Shown in pieces: positions 24,768 to 33,225 of a DNA stretch of 54,810 nt. The position numbers and the translations under genes are program-made. Under the pieces are notes generated by a model, which saw only the letters and a program-made list of their open reading frames with translations, was not told the DNA's origin and ran no database searches. The stretch is from Candidatus Zipacnadia bacterium (GTDB lineage Bacteria > Armatimonadota > Zipacnadia > Zipacnadales > UBA5352): assembly GCA_029820945.1 (NCBI GenBank), contig JALGUJ010000022.1:1-54810 (forward strand), given 5' to 3'. Each line of letters starts with the position of its first letter. Position 1 is the stretch's first letter.

Positions 24768-26033
24768 CTACCCGAGCACCTCTTCGACCGCCTCGTTGAT
24801 CACGTCCGCGATGCGCTCGGCGTCCTCGTCGGTCCAGTCCTCGCTAACGCCGATGTGCAGCGACCGGCCGAGGTAGTCCAGCGTGTTCGGGCACATGTCC
24901 GGCGCGTAGTCGGGCAGCGTCCCCTGGTAGTAGGGGCAGGTGAAGGGGCAGCCCTCCTCGGTGACGGTCTTCTGCTGCAGGATGTGCTCCCAGAAGTTGT
25001 AGACGTGCCAGTCGCGCACGGTCTGATCGAAGCGGCCTCCGGCCCCCACGCCGCGCTCGCGCATGGCCTGCATGATCGCCATCGCGCCCTCCGGATCAGG
25101 GCCGAACATGACGATCGCGGTCGAGGCGTCGCCCTCCGGATCGGGCTGGCGGCGCAGGGAGAAGCCGTCCCGCTCGACGATGCGCTCCCGGACCTTCCTC
25201 TTCGCAGCGTGCAGTCGCGAGACGTAGCCCGGGAGCTTGCGGATCTGCGCCAGGGCGACCGCGCCGGCCATCTCGCTCATCCGGTAGTTCTCGCCGCAGA
25301 ACAGCTCGCCCTCGCGGCGCTCGGCGGCGTAGCGGTCCGGCCGCCAGCAGGCCGCTGTGTCGTGCCAGCTCTGCGCGCGCATGTTCAGGAACTCGTCCTC
25401 GGTGGCAACGAAGCCGCCCTCGCCGGACTGGGCGACCTTGTAGAAGTCGAAGCTGAAGCAGCCGATGTCGCCGATGGTCCCGAGCATCTTCCCGCCGTAG
25501 GAGCCGCCGCAGGCCTGCGCGACGTCCTCGATCACCATCAGGCCGTGCTCGCGGGCGATGGCGACGATCTCGTCCATATCGGCCGGCATGCCCTTCATGT
25601 GCACGGCGATCACCGCGCGCGTCTGCGGGGTGATCTTCGCCGCCATGTCCTCCGGGTCCAGGTTTAGCGAGTCGTTCACCTCTGCGATCACGGGGATCGC
25701 GCGCGAGGCCACCACCACCGAGGCCGACGCGAAGAAGGTGTAGCCGGGCACGATGACCTCGTCGCCCGGGCCAATCCCGGCCGCCGCCAGCGCCGACATC
25801 AGCGCGGACGTGCCCGAGTTGACCGCCAGCGCGTGCGGAGTGCCGATGGTCCGCTCGAAAAGGCGCTCGGCCTGCCAGACCTTGCCCTTCCCCTCAAGAG
25901 GCCCGTAGTAGCGGAAAAGGTGCGGCGGGGGCACATCCTCGCTCTCGAGAATCTCCAGTATCCTCTCCTGCGCCTCCTGCGAGTAGCCCCAGAGGTCGAT
26001 GATCTCCATCAGTTCCTCGCGACCGGCCTTCAT
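24768..26033 (-). CDS. DegT/DnrJ/EryC1/StrS-family PLP aminotransferase (second copy)
   Basis: 421 residues from ATG 26033, chosen over the GTG nine bases further upstream because AGGAG lies eight bases before it. Signatures: LAVNSGTSALMSALAAAG, GPGDEVIVPGYTFFASAS, VIEDVAQACGGSYGG, and FSFDFYKVAQSGEGGFV with the PLP lysine near residue 199. CxxYR-type start residues (LFRYYGP) and a cysteine-rich C-terminal stretch (GCPFTCPYYQG, DMCPNTLDYLGR) are present. It shares little beyond the family core with the copy at 16225-17577, so it is not a recent duplicate. The likely role is amination of a keto-sugar or a cyclitol. It heads the set sulfatase-like / amidohydrolase / deacetylase on the same strand. 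Confidence 0.85.
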   Translation of the reverse strand: MKAGREELMEIIDLWGYSQEAQERILEILESEDVPPPHLFRYYGPLEGKGKVWQAERLFERTIGTPHALAVNSGTSALMSALAAAGIGPGDEVIVPGYTFFASASVVVASRAIPVIAEVNDSLNLDPEDMAAKITPQTRAVIAVHMKGMPADMDEIVAIAREHGLMVIEDVAQACGGSYGGKMLGTIGDIGCFSFDFYKVAQSGEGGFVATEDEFLNMRAQSWHDTAACWRPDRYAAERREGELFCGENYRMSEMAGAVALAQIRKLPGYVSRLHAAKRKVRERIVERDGFSLRRQPDPEGDASTAIVMFGPDPEGAMAIMQAMRERGVGAGGRFDQTVRDWHVYNFWEHILQQKTVTEEGCPFTCPYYQGTLPDYAPDMCPNTLDYLGRSLHIGVSEDWTDEDAERIADVINEAVEEVLG

Positions 26034-26072
26034 CTGCCGCACTCCTTCTCTGCGTCAGCGAGTGAAATGCAC

Positions 26073-26109
26073 GCCTGCTACGCCGCAGACGCCTGCCTGC
26101 TTCGCCGCA
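26073..26109. repeat. Two-copy imperfect direct repeat, 15 bases, 22-base period
   Basis: GCCTGCTACGCCGCA at 26073-26087 recurs as GCCTGCTTCGCCGCA at 26095-26109 (14 of 15 identical). It lies in the 150-base gap between the 1348-residue protein gene and the DegT gene. There is no obvious binding-site symmetry. It may be a remnant of slippage or a weak operator. Confidence 0.35.
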
Positions 26110-26183
26110 CGGGTCCCGCGTCCTGCCGCACACGCTTCGCACTTGGTATGCTCGGCGGGGCAGGGGGCGCCCGCACGCCGCTC

Positions 26184-29100
26184 TCACCGCTGCCGCAGGC
26201 GGCCGTCGGGCGGGAGATAGGACGGCTCGTCGGTGACCAGCAACGTGTCGTAGCGGATCTCCGGGGTGAGCCTGTCGAGCGTCAGAGTATGTGTGCCTTC
26301 CGGAAGCGCCACCGCGTTGAGGTCATTGCCGACCGGCCGCGCCCAGGTCCAGAAGTCATTGCGGATGTCGCCCGGCTCCCGCTGACCCGCCTCGGACTGC
26401 AGCAGGCTCTCGGGCACGCTCAGGTCGGTGTCACCGCCGCCGACGTTCGCGACCCACTCGCCGTCCAGGAGCACGTTGAGCGACTGCCGCACGGCCGCCG
26501 CACGCGAGCCGGCCTCACCACGCGGCAGATACCGCAGCCACAGGTAGTAGTCGCCCTGGTGCGGGACCTCGATCTCCCACGTGACCGTGGCGTTTCCCAC
26601 CTCATCGCCGGCGTCTTCGGGCAGGATGACGTACTGCTCCGCGTGTGTGCCGGGCGCCTCCGCCAGCTCGAACGGCCCCTCGCGCGCCGCCTCGTCGAAC
26701 GCCAGCTCGCGCTCGAAGCGCGGATGTGCGCGTGGAGGCGTCGCGGCGCTCGCGCCCTCACTCAACGCGCTCTCGTTCCCCCGCCGATCGACCGCGGTCA
26801 CGGCGTAGTGGTAGGTCGTGTCCGCATGCAGGCCCCAGTCAACGAACTCCTCGTAGGTCGGCGAACCGATGAGCAGGCGCTGGTCGGCCTCGGTGACGGC
26901 CTCGGCGGATGCGTACACGTTGTAGTGCGACAGGTCGGGCGCCGCCACGCGCTCCCAGGTGACACGGTTCGCGCGCTCGCGCACGTTGTCCGCGGCCACG
27001 CCGCTTGGCGGCACGGGAGGCCGCTGATCCTCCGGGCGCGGGCCCTCAGGCTCGAACTCCGGGTCCGTGGCCAGGCACAGCAGGTCGGCCTGTGCGTCGG
27101 CGCTGGAGGTCGCCAGCGCCATCTCGTGCCGACCGGCGCTCAGGCTGACGGGAGAGCCCTCCGCACGCGCCCATCGCCACTGCGCATCGGTCGCCCGAGC
27201 CACCAGCTCCGGCCCGCCATCGACACTCAGCCGCCAGTCGCCGGGACGGCGCGGGTCTGAGCGCACTCGCAGCCAGACGTGGTACGAGGCATCGGCCGGC
27301 ACGAGAACGGGGATGGCGACGGAGCCCTCCTCTGCGGAGGGAGTGCGGTAGGCATAGTACCAGTCGGAGGCGCCGAGCCTGTCCCGCCCGCGCGATATGC
27401 CGGGCTTCGCGCCGGAGGGCAGATCGACGAGCCCCCGCTCGGCCTCGACGTAGACCACCAGCGGCGCGTCCAGGTCATCCGGGAGATCGAGCCCTGCGCG
27501 TGCCGCCTCGTTCGAGTACCCGCTCTCCAGGCCGCAGTGCTCGATGGAGGTCGCGACATAGTAGTAGGCCCGGCCGGGCTCGGCGGTGGCGTCGGTCCAC
27601 GTCGTGCCCTCGACCGGCTCGGGCGTCAGAAGCTCATACCCATCGCCGCTGTGATCGCTGCGGTAGATGAGGTAGCCGCGGATCTCCCTGTGATGGGGCG
27701 GCCGCGTCCAGCGCAGCACGACGGCGTCGTCCCGGGCCTGCCAGCTCAGCTCACGCGGCGGCTGCGGCCGCGCCGCGACCGCGATGTAGTTCTTCGGCAC
27801 GCCGGTCATGCTCGACTCGTAGTGGATCTTGGTGGCATCACGGCTGAGGGTCGCGAAGTTGCCGCCGTAGTAGTAGGCATTGAAGCGAGTCTTCATGTCC
27901 GCGACCGGCTGCCACGTGCCGTCCGTGAAGACCTGGCAGAGCAGGTTCGCGTTGTCCGGCCGGTCGTAGTCGCGGCGATACGGCCGCACGCCGGTCACGA
28001 AGAAGCGCGGGTCGTGGAACCAGCAGGTGTGATAGCACCAGCCGCTGGAGCTGATTGTCACCTGATGCCGATCGGTCCCGTCGCGCGTCCGGTAGAACCT
28101 GGGAGTGCCGTCCCAGCAGGTGTACTCGCTGCCGGGCGAGTAGCTGAGGTGCCCGTGGCTGCACGAGGGCAGCAGGTGGTAGAGCTCGAACAGCTCATCG
28201 ATGTCCGTGGTGTCCGGCGGAGAGGCGTGATCGGGGAAGCGGACGCGGCCGCCGGCGAAGGTGCGCAGGTACTCCTCACGGCCGGAGATGGGCGCGATGA
28301 TGCGCTGCACCTCGCCCGTGTCGGTGTCTACGAGCCGGCCGATGACCACCCGCAGCTTCGGGCCCGAATCGGTCTCCGTCGCGACCAACCCCGACGGCAG
28401 GCGTCCCGGGGCATCGGGATTAGGGCCATAGCAGTCGAGGACCTGAACGTAAGGCAGCAGCTCATCGGCCGGAGTGTAGGGGATCCACTCTCCGCCGTCA
28501 TAGTCAACCACGAAGACGGCCTCATTGTCCTTGGTCAGCCCGTAGGAGCGCTCCTGGACCACCTCCTGGTAGTCCTCGCGCGGCTCCCAGGCGGCAAGCT
28601 CGGTGACCTCGCCGGTGCGGAGGTTCGCTCTCTGCACCTTTCCGGTCGAGTGGACGTAGTAGAGGTCCGGGTCTTCGAGGTCCCACAGCGGCATACCGTC
28701 GAGGGGCATGGGGGTGAGCCGAGAGAAGTCCGCGTTGCACTGCCAGCTCTTCCGCCACTCGTCGCCGGCCATGCGTGCGCCGGGAAGCATCAGCACCGAG
28801 CAGTCGGCGTTCCAGCCGGGCCAGATGGAGGCCGTCACCACGTACTCCCGCGCGGGCGAGTCGTCCAGCAGCCACAGCTCGGTCCCATGCTCGCGATCAT
28901 GGAAGATGGTGCGATGTGTCCTGAGATGGTCGCCGCGCCAGAAGAGGTCCCAGGGCTTGTGGCCGGCGCGCTCGCACAGCGCCTCCAGCCCGTGGACGGG
29001 ATCGGGGTCCGGCGACCAGTCCGTCTTGACGTACTTGCGCATGACCGCGTCGGGCGCGTAGAGAATGCGCCTGAGCACCGCGTCGTCGTAGATGACCTCA

Positions 29101-30230
29101 CCGCCGGCGCCCTCCGGAGCCGACAGGCCGACCGCCACCTCATCCGCCCCCTCGGGCACCACGAAGGAGAAGCCGACCCGCCGGAACTCATCGGGGTCAG
29201 GGTGCCGGCCCTCCGACATCTTCACACGCTCGTCCTCGACGTAGGCGGTGGCGCGCACGTTCACCTGCGGCATGGTCCCCCGCACCATGATGGAGAACTC
29301 GTAGGTGCCACCTGGATCGAGCCTGTAGCCGGAGTTCCACACCTGCGGCCACCACTTGGCCGTGGCCAGTTTCTTGAACCACATTGCCCGATTGCCTGGC
29401 GGCAGGCCCCCCTCGATGGTCCTCACCTCTCCCTGCGGGGCGTTGTTGACCTCGGCGCTGGTGAGGTGGACCACCCACGGGTCGGGTGCTCCCTCACCGA
29501 GCTCCCCCTCCTCGAAATCGCCGTTACGCAGCAGGTTGGCGGTGTCGAAGTAGAGTGCCCCGTCCATCTCGCGGGTGTGGAAGCTGCGGGTCGGGTTCGG
29601 CGGCCACATGATCGGGCCGTCCCGTCCGCCATCGCGCCCGATCTTCAGCCGCCACAGCGTGCCGGGAGCGGGCGCCTCGACGCCGAGGGCGGCGAACGGG
29701 AGGCGGATCTCGGCGGCCCAGCCGTCCGCCACCGGCGCGGTGGCGACCTCCCACTCGCGCTCCCAGGTGACGGTTCTCCCCTCCGCCTCATCGGGGGCAT
29801 GCCACACAGCGAACCGACTGCCCACCCGGTCGAGGACCAGGTGGTAGTAGTCCTCCGTGTCCGGCGTGGGGTCCACGAACAGCTCGATTCGTTCGCGGCG
29901 CCAGATGCGGTCGTCGTCACGCGGCAGCCGGGCCAGCTCCTCGCTCTCGGCGGCGCTGCACTCCACCGCCAGCAGCAGGCTGTCCCCGTCATGCAGGACC
30001 CTCGCTACCGTGTGGTCGTGCGCGGGCTCGCCGGGCACGGCGATAGTCTCGAAAGGCCCCACCATGGGCGCATTCGCCCATGCGTGCTCATCCGGCCGGC
30101 CGTCCAGAGTCACCTCACCGGTGGCTGCCGGACACACCACTTCGGGCTGGTCCGCGCGGACAGCCGTTGCTGTGGCCACGCACAGGATGAACAGGAAGAT
30201 CCCGAACCGCACATACATCAGCATGACCAT
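26184..30230 (-). CDS. Giant exported multidomain protein: CBM9-like, jelly roll, propeller, FN3 and CBM6/35-like domains
   Basis: 1348 residues from ATG 30230, with GGAGGAGAGG upstream. The signal peptide is RFGIFLFILCVATATAVRA. Domains by position: CBM9/DOMON-like about 30-215 (VTLDGRPDEHAWANAPMVGPF, RERIELFVDPTPD); CBM4/9-like jelly roll about 220-370 (NLLRNGDFEEGE); a TolB-like propeller or oligogalacturonate-lyase-like region about 400-810 (SHGHLSYSPGSEYTCWDG, TKIHYESSMTG); FN3 about 828-915; CBM6/35-like about 925-1060 (VVYVEAERGLVDLP); FN3 about 1077-1165; a second CBM6/35-like domain to the end (EQYVILPEDAGDEVGN). It presumably binds and possibly cleaves an extracellular polysaccharide. 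No catalytic residue can be assigned with confidence. It follows the M14-like gene by 84 bases on the same strand. Confidence 0.75.
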   Translation of the reverse strand: MVMLMYVRFGIFLFILCVATATAVRADQPEVVCPAATGEVTLDGRPDEHAWANAPMVGPFETIAVPGEPAHDHTVARVLHDGDSLLLAVECSAAESEELARLPRDDDRIWRRERIELFVDPTPDTEDYYHLVLDRVGSRFAVWHAPDEAEGRTVTWEREWEVATAPVADGWAAEIRLPFAALGVEAPAPGTLWRLKIGRDGGRDGPIMWPPNPTRSFHTREMDGALYFDTANLLRNGDFEEGELGEGAPDPWVVHLTSAEVNNAPQGEVRTIEGGLPPGNRAMWFKKLATAKWWPQVWNSGYRLDPGGTYEFSIMVRGTMPQVNVRATAYVEDERVKMSEGRHPDPDEFRRVGFSFVVPEGADEVAVGLSAPEGAGGEVIYDDAVLRRILYAPDAVMRKYVKTDWSPDPDPVHGLEALCERAGHKPWDLFWRGDHLRTHRTIFHDREHGTELWLLDDSPAREYVVTASIWPGWNADCSVLMLPGARMAGDEWRKSWQCNADFSRLTPMPLDGMPLWDLEDPDLYYVHSTGKVQRANLRTGEVTELAAWEPREDYQEVVQERSYGLTKDNEAVFVVDYDGGEWIPYTPADELLPYVQVLDCYGPNPDAPGRLPSGLVATETDSGPKLRVVIGRLVDTDTGEVQRIIAPISGREEYLRTFAGGRVRFPDHASPPDTTDIDELFELYHLLPSCSHGHLSYSPGSEYTCWDGTPRFYRTRDGTDRHQVTISSSGWCYHTCWFHDPRFFVTGVRPYRRDYDRPDNANLLCQVFTDGTWQPVADMKTRFNAYYYGGNFATLSRDATKIHYESSMTGVPKNYIAVAARPQPPRELSWQARDDAVVLRWTRPPHHREIRGYLIYRSDHSGDGYELLTPEPVEGTTWTDATAEPGRAYYYVATSIEHCGLESGYSNEAARAGLDLPDDLDAPLVVYVEAERGLVDLPSGAKPGISRGRDRLGASDWYYAYRTPSAEEGSVAIPVLVPADASYHVWLRVRSDPRRPGDWRLSVDGGPELVARATDAQWRWARAEGSPVSLSAGRHEMALATSSADAQADLLCLATDPEFEPEGPRPEDQRPPVPPSGVAADNVRERANRVTWERVAAPDLSHYNVYASAEAVTEADQRLLIGSPTYEEFVDWGLHADTTYHYAVTAVDRRGNESALSEGASAATPPRAHPRFERELAFDEAAREGPFELAEAPGTHAEQYVILPEDAGDEVGNATVTWEIEVPHQGDYYLWLRYLPRGEAGSRAAAVRQSLNVLLDGEWVANVGGGDTDLSVPESLLQSEAGQREPGDIRNDFWTWARPVGNDLNAVALPEGTHTLTLDRLTPEIRYDTLLVTDEPSYLPPDGRLRQR

Positions 30231-30314
30231 CTCTGCCTCTCCTCCGCCGGCAGTGGCGGTGACGGACGCGTCTGCATACGATTGCCCCGGTCTGGCAAGG
30301 CAAGACCTTGCGGC

Positions 30315-32003
30315 CTACTCTGCGGCGAGCCGCTCCTCGCAGGCGGCCACGATCCCCTCACCGAGCACCTCGAAGGCCTCCTGACCGAACTCGCGCGTCT
30401 GCTGCGTGCGCGGGTCGAAGAAGCTGCACGTGCTCAGCTCCAGGCAGAAGGCGACCGCCCCGCGCTCCTGGTGCAGCCAGTCCGTTGCGCGCAGCCGCTT
30501 CTGCGCCAGCGGCCGGCCATCCTCCCGGCGCAGCCCGGCGTGCTCCTCGAGCAGGTCGCGCCAGACCTCCTGCTCGGCCGCGGCCTCCGCCGAGACCGGC
30601 ACTTCGTCGCTTCCGCCCATGTGCATGAGCACGTGGTTGCGGAAGATCCCGCCCGCGTGGATGTCGAGACCCAGTTCGAGCCGCAGGCCCCGGGCGCGGA
30701 GCGCGTCGATGTGCTCCTCGACCGCGCGGTTCTCGGGCTGCAGGTCAACCAGCCAGTGGCGGTTGGTGTTACGCTGGTTCGCGTTCAGACCGTTGCCGCC
30801 GTAGTGCGCGCAGTCCACGTTCACCGTGGGGACAAAGACGAACTGGGCGGCCCGCAGCAACGCCGGACGGTCCAGCAGGCGGCGGATCATCGGCTCAATG
30901 ACCCGCCCGCCCATGATCTCGAGGGGCGAGTGCTGGCCGCAGATGACGGCCACACCGCGCTGCCCGTCGCCGACATGGACGGCGTGGATCGCGCGCCCCT
31001 CCACGGAGCGGCCGATCTCATGCACCGCCACGCCCTGCTGCTCGCGGGCCCACGCCAGCAGCGCCTCGCGCTCAGCGTCGCCGAAGGGCGGCGCGCTGGC
31101 CAGCCACCGTCCGGCAAGCTCGGACGCGTCGAATTCGGCCGCGAACTCGGCGCCGCCCTCGCCCATCTCGACCCGCCGGGGCGCCACGCGCCGCCAGCGC
31201 TCGCGGTCGGAGCTGGCGAAGAAGGTCGGCGTCATGTTCGCCCCGCCGCGGTGCGTGGTGCGCACCACCAGCCGCTCCGGCATCGGCTCGACCGGCTCGA
31301 CGCGCAGCAGCACCCAGTAGGACGAGCTGCGCGTGAACTCGGGCCGCGTGAAGACCTCCACCGTCCGGTCGTCGATCCAGCGCGGCTCGAAGCTGCTGCC
31401 GCCGGGCACGAGCGGGAGCAGATCATCGGCGGGCCGCACGTCGCCCCCTGCGATGGCGCCCGCGTCGAGGCAGTTGAAGGCCGCGATCTCGCCGGGCCCG
31501 AGGCCCACCGCGATCTCGTCCGGCGCCGGCGCCATCTCCGGCGCCAGCCAGCCACTTGCGCCGCCAATCCGCGACAGCGGCCCGCACGCGCCTCCAGCGA
31601 GCAGCCTCAGCGCGGAGCAGCCCGCCGCCTCCGCGGAGTAGCCGGTGTCTCGCAGCAGCCACGAGTAGTTACACACCGCGACGCCCAGGCGCGTGCCTTG
31701 GCCGCCGACGACCGCGTGCGCGGGGACGACCGACTCGCACTCCGGCGCGCCCGGCGCCTCCCCCTCGAAGCGCAGGTAGCCGTGCTCGGTCAGCAGCAGC
31801 CGCCACGCGTCACACGCCAGCACCGTGCGCTCCTCGCCGAGGAGCGCCTCCGCGGGCGCGTCCAGCGTCACCCACCCGCAGATCTCCGGGTAGTACGCCT
31901 CTGCCAGCGCAACCGTCGCCGGCGCATCGCCCAGGTGCTCGCGCGCAAGCAGCAGGTCCTCCATGGAGCGGATGTCGCGGAAGGGGCTGTAATCGGTGGG
32001 CAT
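30315..32003 (-). CDS. M14 zinc carboxypeptidase-like protein with N-terminal beta domain, no signal peptide
   Basis: 562 residues from ATG 32003, with GGGGAGA six bases upstream; an ATG-less extension to 32024 is less likely. The first half has no obvious motif beyond beta-rich segments. The second half shows M14 features: GQHSPLEIMGG near residue 357 (zinc His and Glu), NVDCAHYGGNGLNANQRNTNRHW split as NVDCAHYGG and ANQRNTNRHW, LDIHAGG near 447 (third zinc ligand), and FCLELST near 522 (catalytic Glu). The first ligand pair reads H-S-P-L-E, one residue longer than the usual HxxE. A signal peptide is absent, so it is cytoplasmic, unlike most degradative M14 enzymes. It sits between a Gfo/Idh/MocA gene (24-base gap) and the giant exported protein. 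It may act on a sugar- or amino-acid-containing metabolite. Confidence 0.7.
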   Translation of the reverse strand: MPTDYSPFRDIRSMEDLLLAREHLGDAPATVALAEAYYPEICGWVTLDAPAEALLGEERTVLACDAWRLLLTEHGYLRFEGEAPGAPECESVVPAHAVVGGQGTRLGVAVCNYSWLLRDTGYSAEAAGCSALRLLAGGACGPLSRIGGASGWLAPEMAPAPDEIAVGLGPGEIAAFNCLDAGAIAGGDVRPADDLLPLVPGGSSFEPRWIDDRTVEVFTRPEFTRSSSYWVLLRVEPVEPMPERLVVRTTHRGGANMTPTFFASSDRERWRRVAPRRVEMGEGGAEFAAEFDASELAGRWLASAPPFGDAEREALLAWAREQQGVAVHEIGRSVEGRAIHAVHVGDGQRGVAVICGQHSPLEIMGGRVIEPMIRRLLDRPALLRAAQFVFVPTVNVDCAHYGGNGLNANQRNTNRHWLVDLQPENRAVEEHIDALRARGLRLELGLDIHAGGIFRNHVLMHMGGSDEVPVSAEAAAEQEVWRDLLEEHAGLRREDGRPLAQKRLRATDWLHQERGAVAFCLELSTCSFFDPRTQQTREFGQEAFEVLGEGIVAACEERLAAE

Positions 32004-32027
32004 TCGGATCTCCCCGCAAGCCACTCG

Positions 32028-33068
32028 TCAGAACTCGACCGGCGCGCCGGTGCGCTCGGACTCAAAGGCCGCGTCGATGACCTCCAGCACGCGCAGGCCG
32101 TCCTCGCCGGAGGGAGACGGGTCGCGGTCCTCGCGGATCGCGCCGATGAACTCGGCCATCTCCGCCGCCCACGAGCGCACGTACTTGAAGCCGCTGAGCC
32201 GCGCGCCGGCCTCGGGCGGGAACTGCGGGTGATGCGCCGTCGCCGGGACCTCGATGCGGGTGGGCATGGCATACTCGGGCATGGCCCGGCTCTCCACGTA
32301 GACCTCGGCGGTCTCCCACACGGCGCGCAGCCGCCCGGCGGTGCCGATGACGTCGCACCAGCCGTAGCGCCCGCCCATGCGCTGCGAGGTCAGCAACTGC
32401 CCCAGGATCCCACCCTCGAAGCGGATGCTGATCGATGCGTCGGTCTCCACGCCTCCCTGAGCGGCCCGGTTCACCTCGGCGAAGACGCGCTCCACCGGCG
32501 CCCCGGCCATCCAGAGAATGAAGTCAAGCGCGTGCGAGCCCACGTAGTAGAGCGGGCCGCCGCCTCGCTCGCGCTCCGCCAGCCACCCGCCCATCTGCCC
32601 GATGAGCTGCCCGCCGAGCACGTGGGTGACCTCGCCCACCGCGCCCGCCTCCAGCAGCCGCCGCATCTCCCGGCGCTCCGGCAACAGGCGCAGGGTGTAG
32701 CCGACCATCAGGCGCACGCCGGCCTCTCGCGCGGCCTCGACAAGCGTCCGACCCTCAGCCGCGGTCAGCGCCATCGGCTTCTCGACCAGCGCGTGCTTGC
32801 CCGCCTGCACCGCCTCCAGCGCCGCCGGCTGGAGCTGGCCGTGGCTGGTGGCGACGATCACCGCGTCGATCTCCGCCTCGTCGAGCATCTCGCCGGCACT
32901 GCCGAACCACCGAGCGTACCCGAAGCGCGCCGCGAACTGCTCGGCGCGCTCGGGCCGGAGGTCTGCGCAGGCCACCAGCTCCGCCTGCCCCGTGATGGCC
33001 GCGGCCTCGGACAGGTAGCCGCCCTGCCCGCCACAGCCGATGAGGCCGAACCTGATGGCGTCGGACAT
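32028..33068 (-). CDS. Gfo/Idh/MocA-family NAD(P)-dependent oxidoreductase
   Basis: 346 residues, normal for the family. The N-terminal Rossmann motif FGLIGCGGQGGYL is followed by IDAVIVATSHGQLQP and the family hallmark ALVEKPMAL. The C-terminal alpha/beta domain contains YYVGSHALDFILWMAG with the catalytic-type histidine region (GGGPLYYVGSHALD). It is cytoplasmic. These enzymes oxidise or reduce a sugar, inositol or sugar-acid hydroxyl with NAD(P). In this setting it would act on a monosaccharide from the exported enzymes (inference). It is transcribed with the M14-like gene 24 bases downstream. It lies 157 bases after the nearer toroid gene. Confidence 0.88.
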   Translation of the reverse strand: MSDAIRFGLIGCGGQGGYLSEAAAITGQAELVACADLRPERAEQFAARFGYARWFGSAGEMLDEAEIDAVIVATSHGQLQPAALEAVQAGKHALVEKPMALTAAEGRTLVEAAREAGVRLMVGYTLRLLPERREMRRLLEAGAVGEVTHVLGGQLIGQMGGWLAERERGGGPLYYVGSHALDFILWMAGAPVERVFAEVNRAAQGGVETDASISIRFEGGILGQLLTSQRMGGRYGWCDVIGTAGRLRAVWETAEVYVESRAMPEYAMPTRIEVPATAHHPQFPPEAGARLSGFKYVRSWAAEMAEFIGAIREDRDPSPSGEDGLRVLEVIDAAFESERTGAPVEF

Positions 33069-33225
33069 GCCTGTTCACTCCGTCAGAAGCCGGAAGTCAC
33101 GAGCACGGGCAACGGCGGTGGGTCGGGCGTCGTTGCCGTCGGCGAGGGGGCGCCCCACAACCGCGGCGCGCCTGGCCAGGACCGACCTGAACGGGAAAGG
33201 CCACCGGCGATCCGCTCCTGCACCT

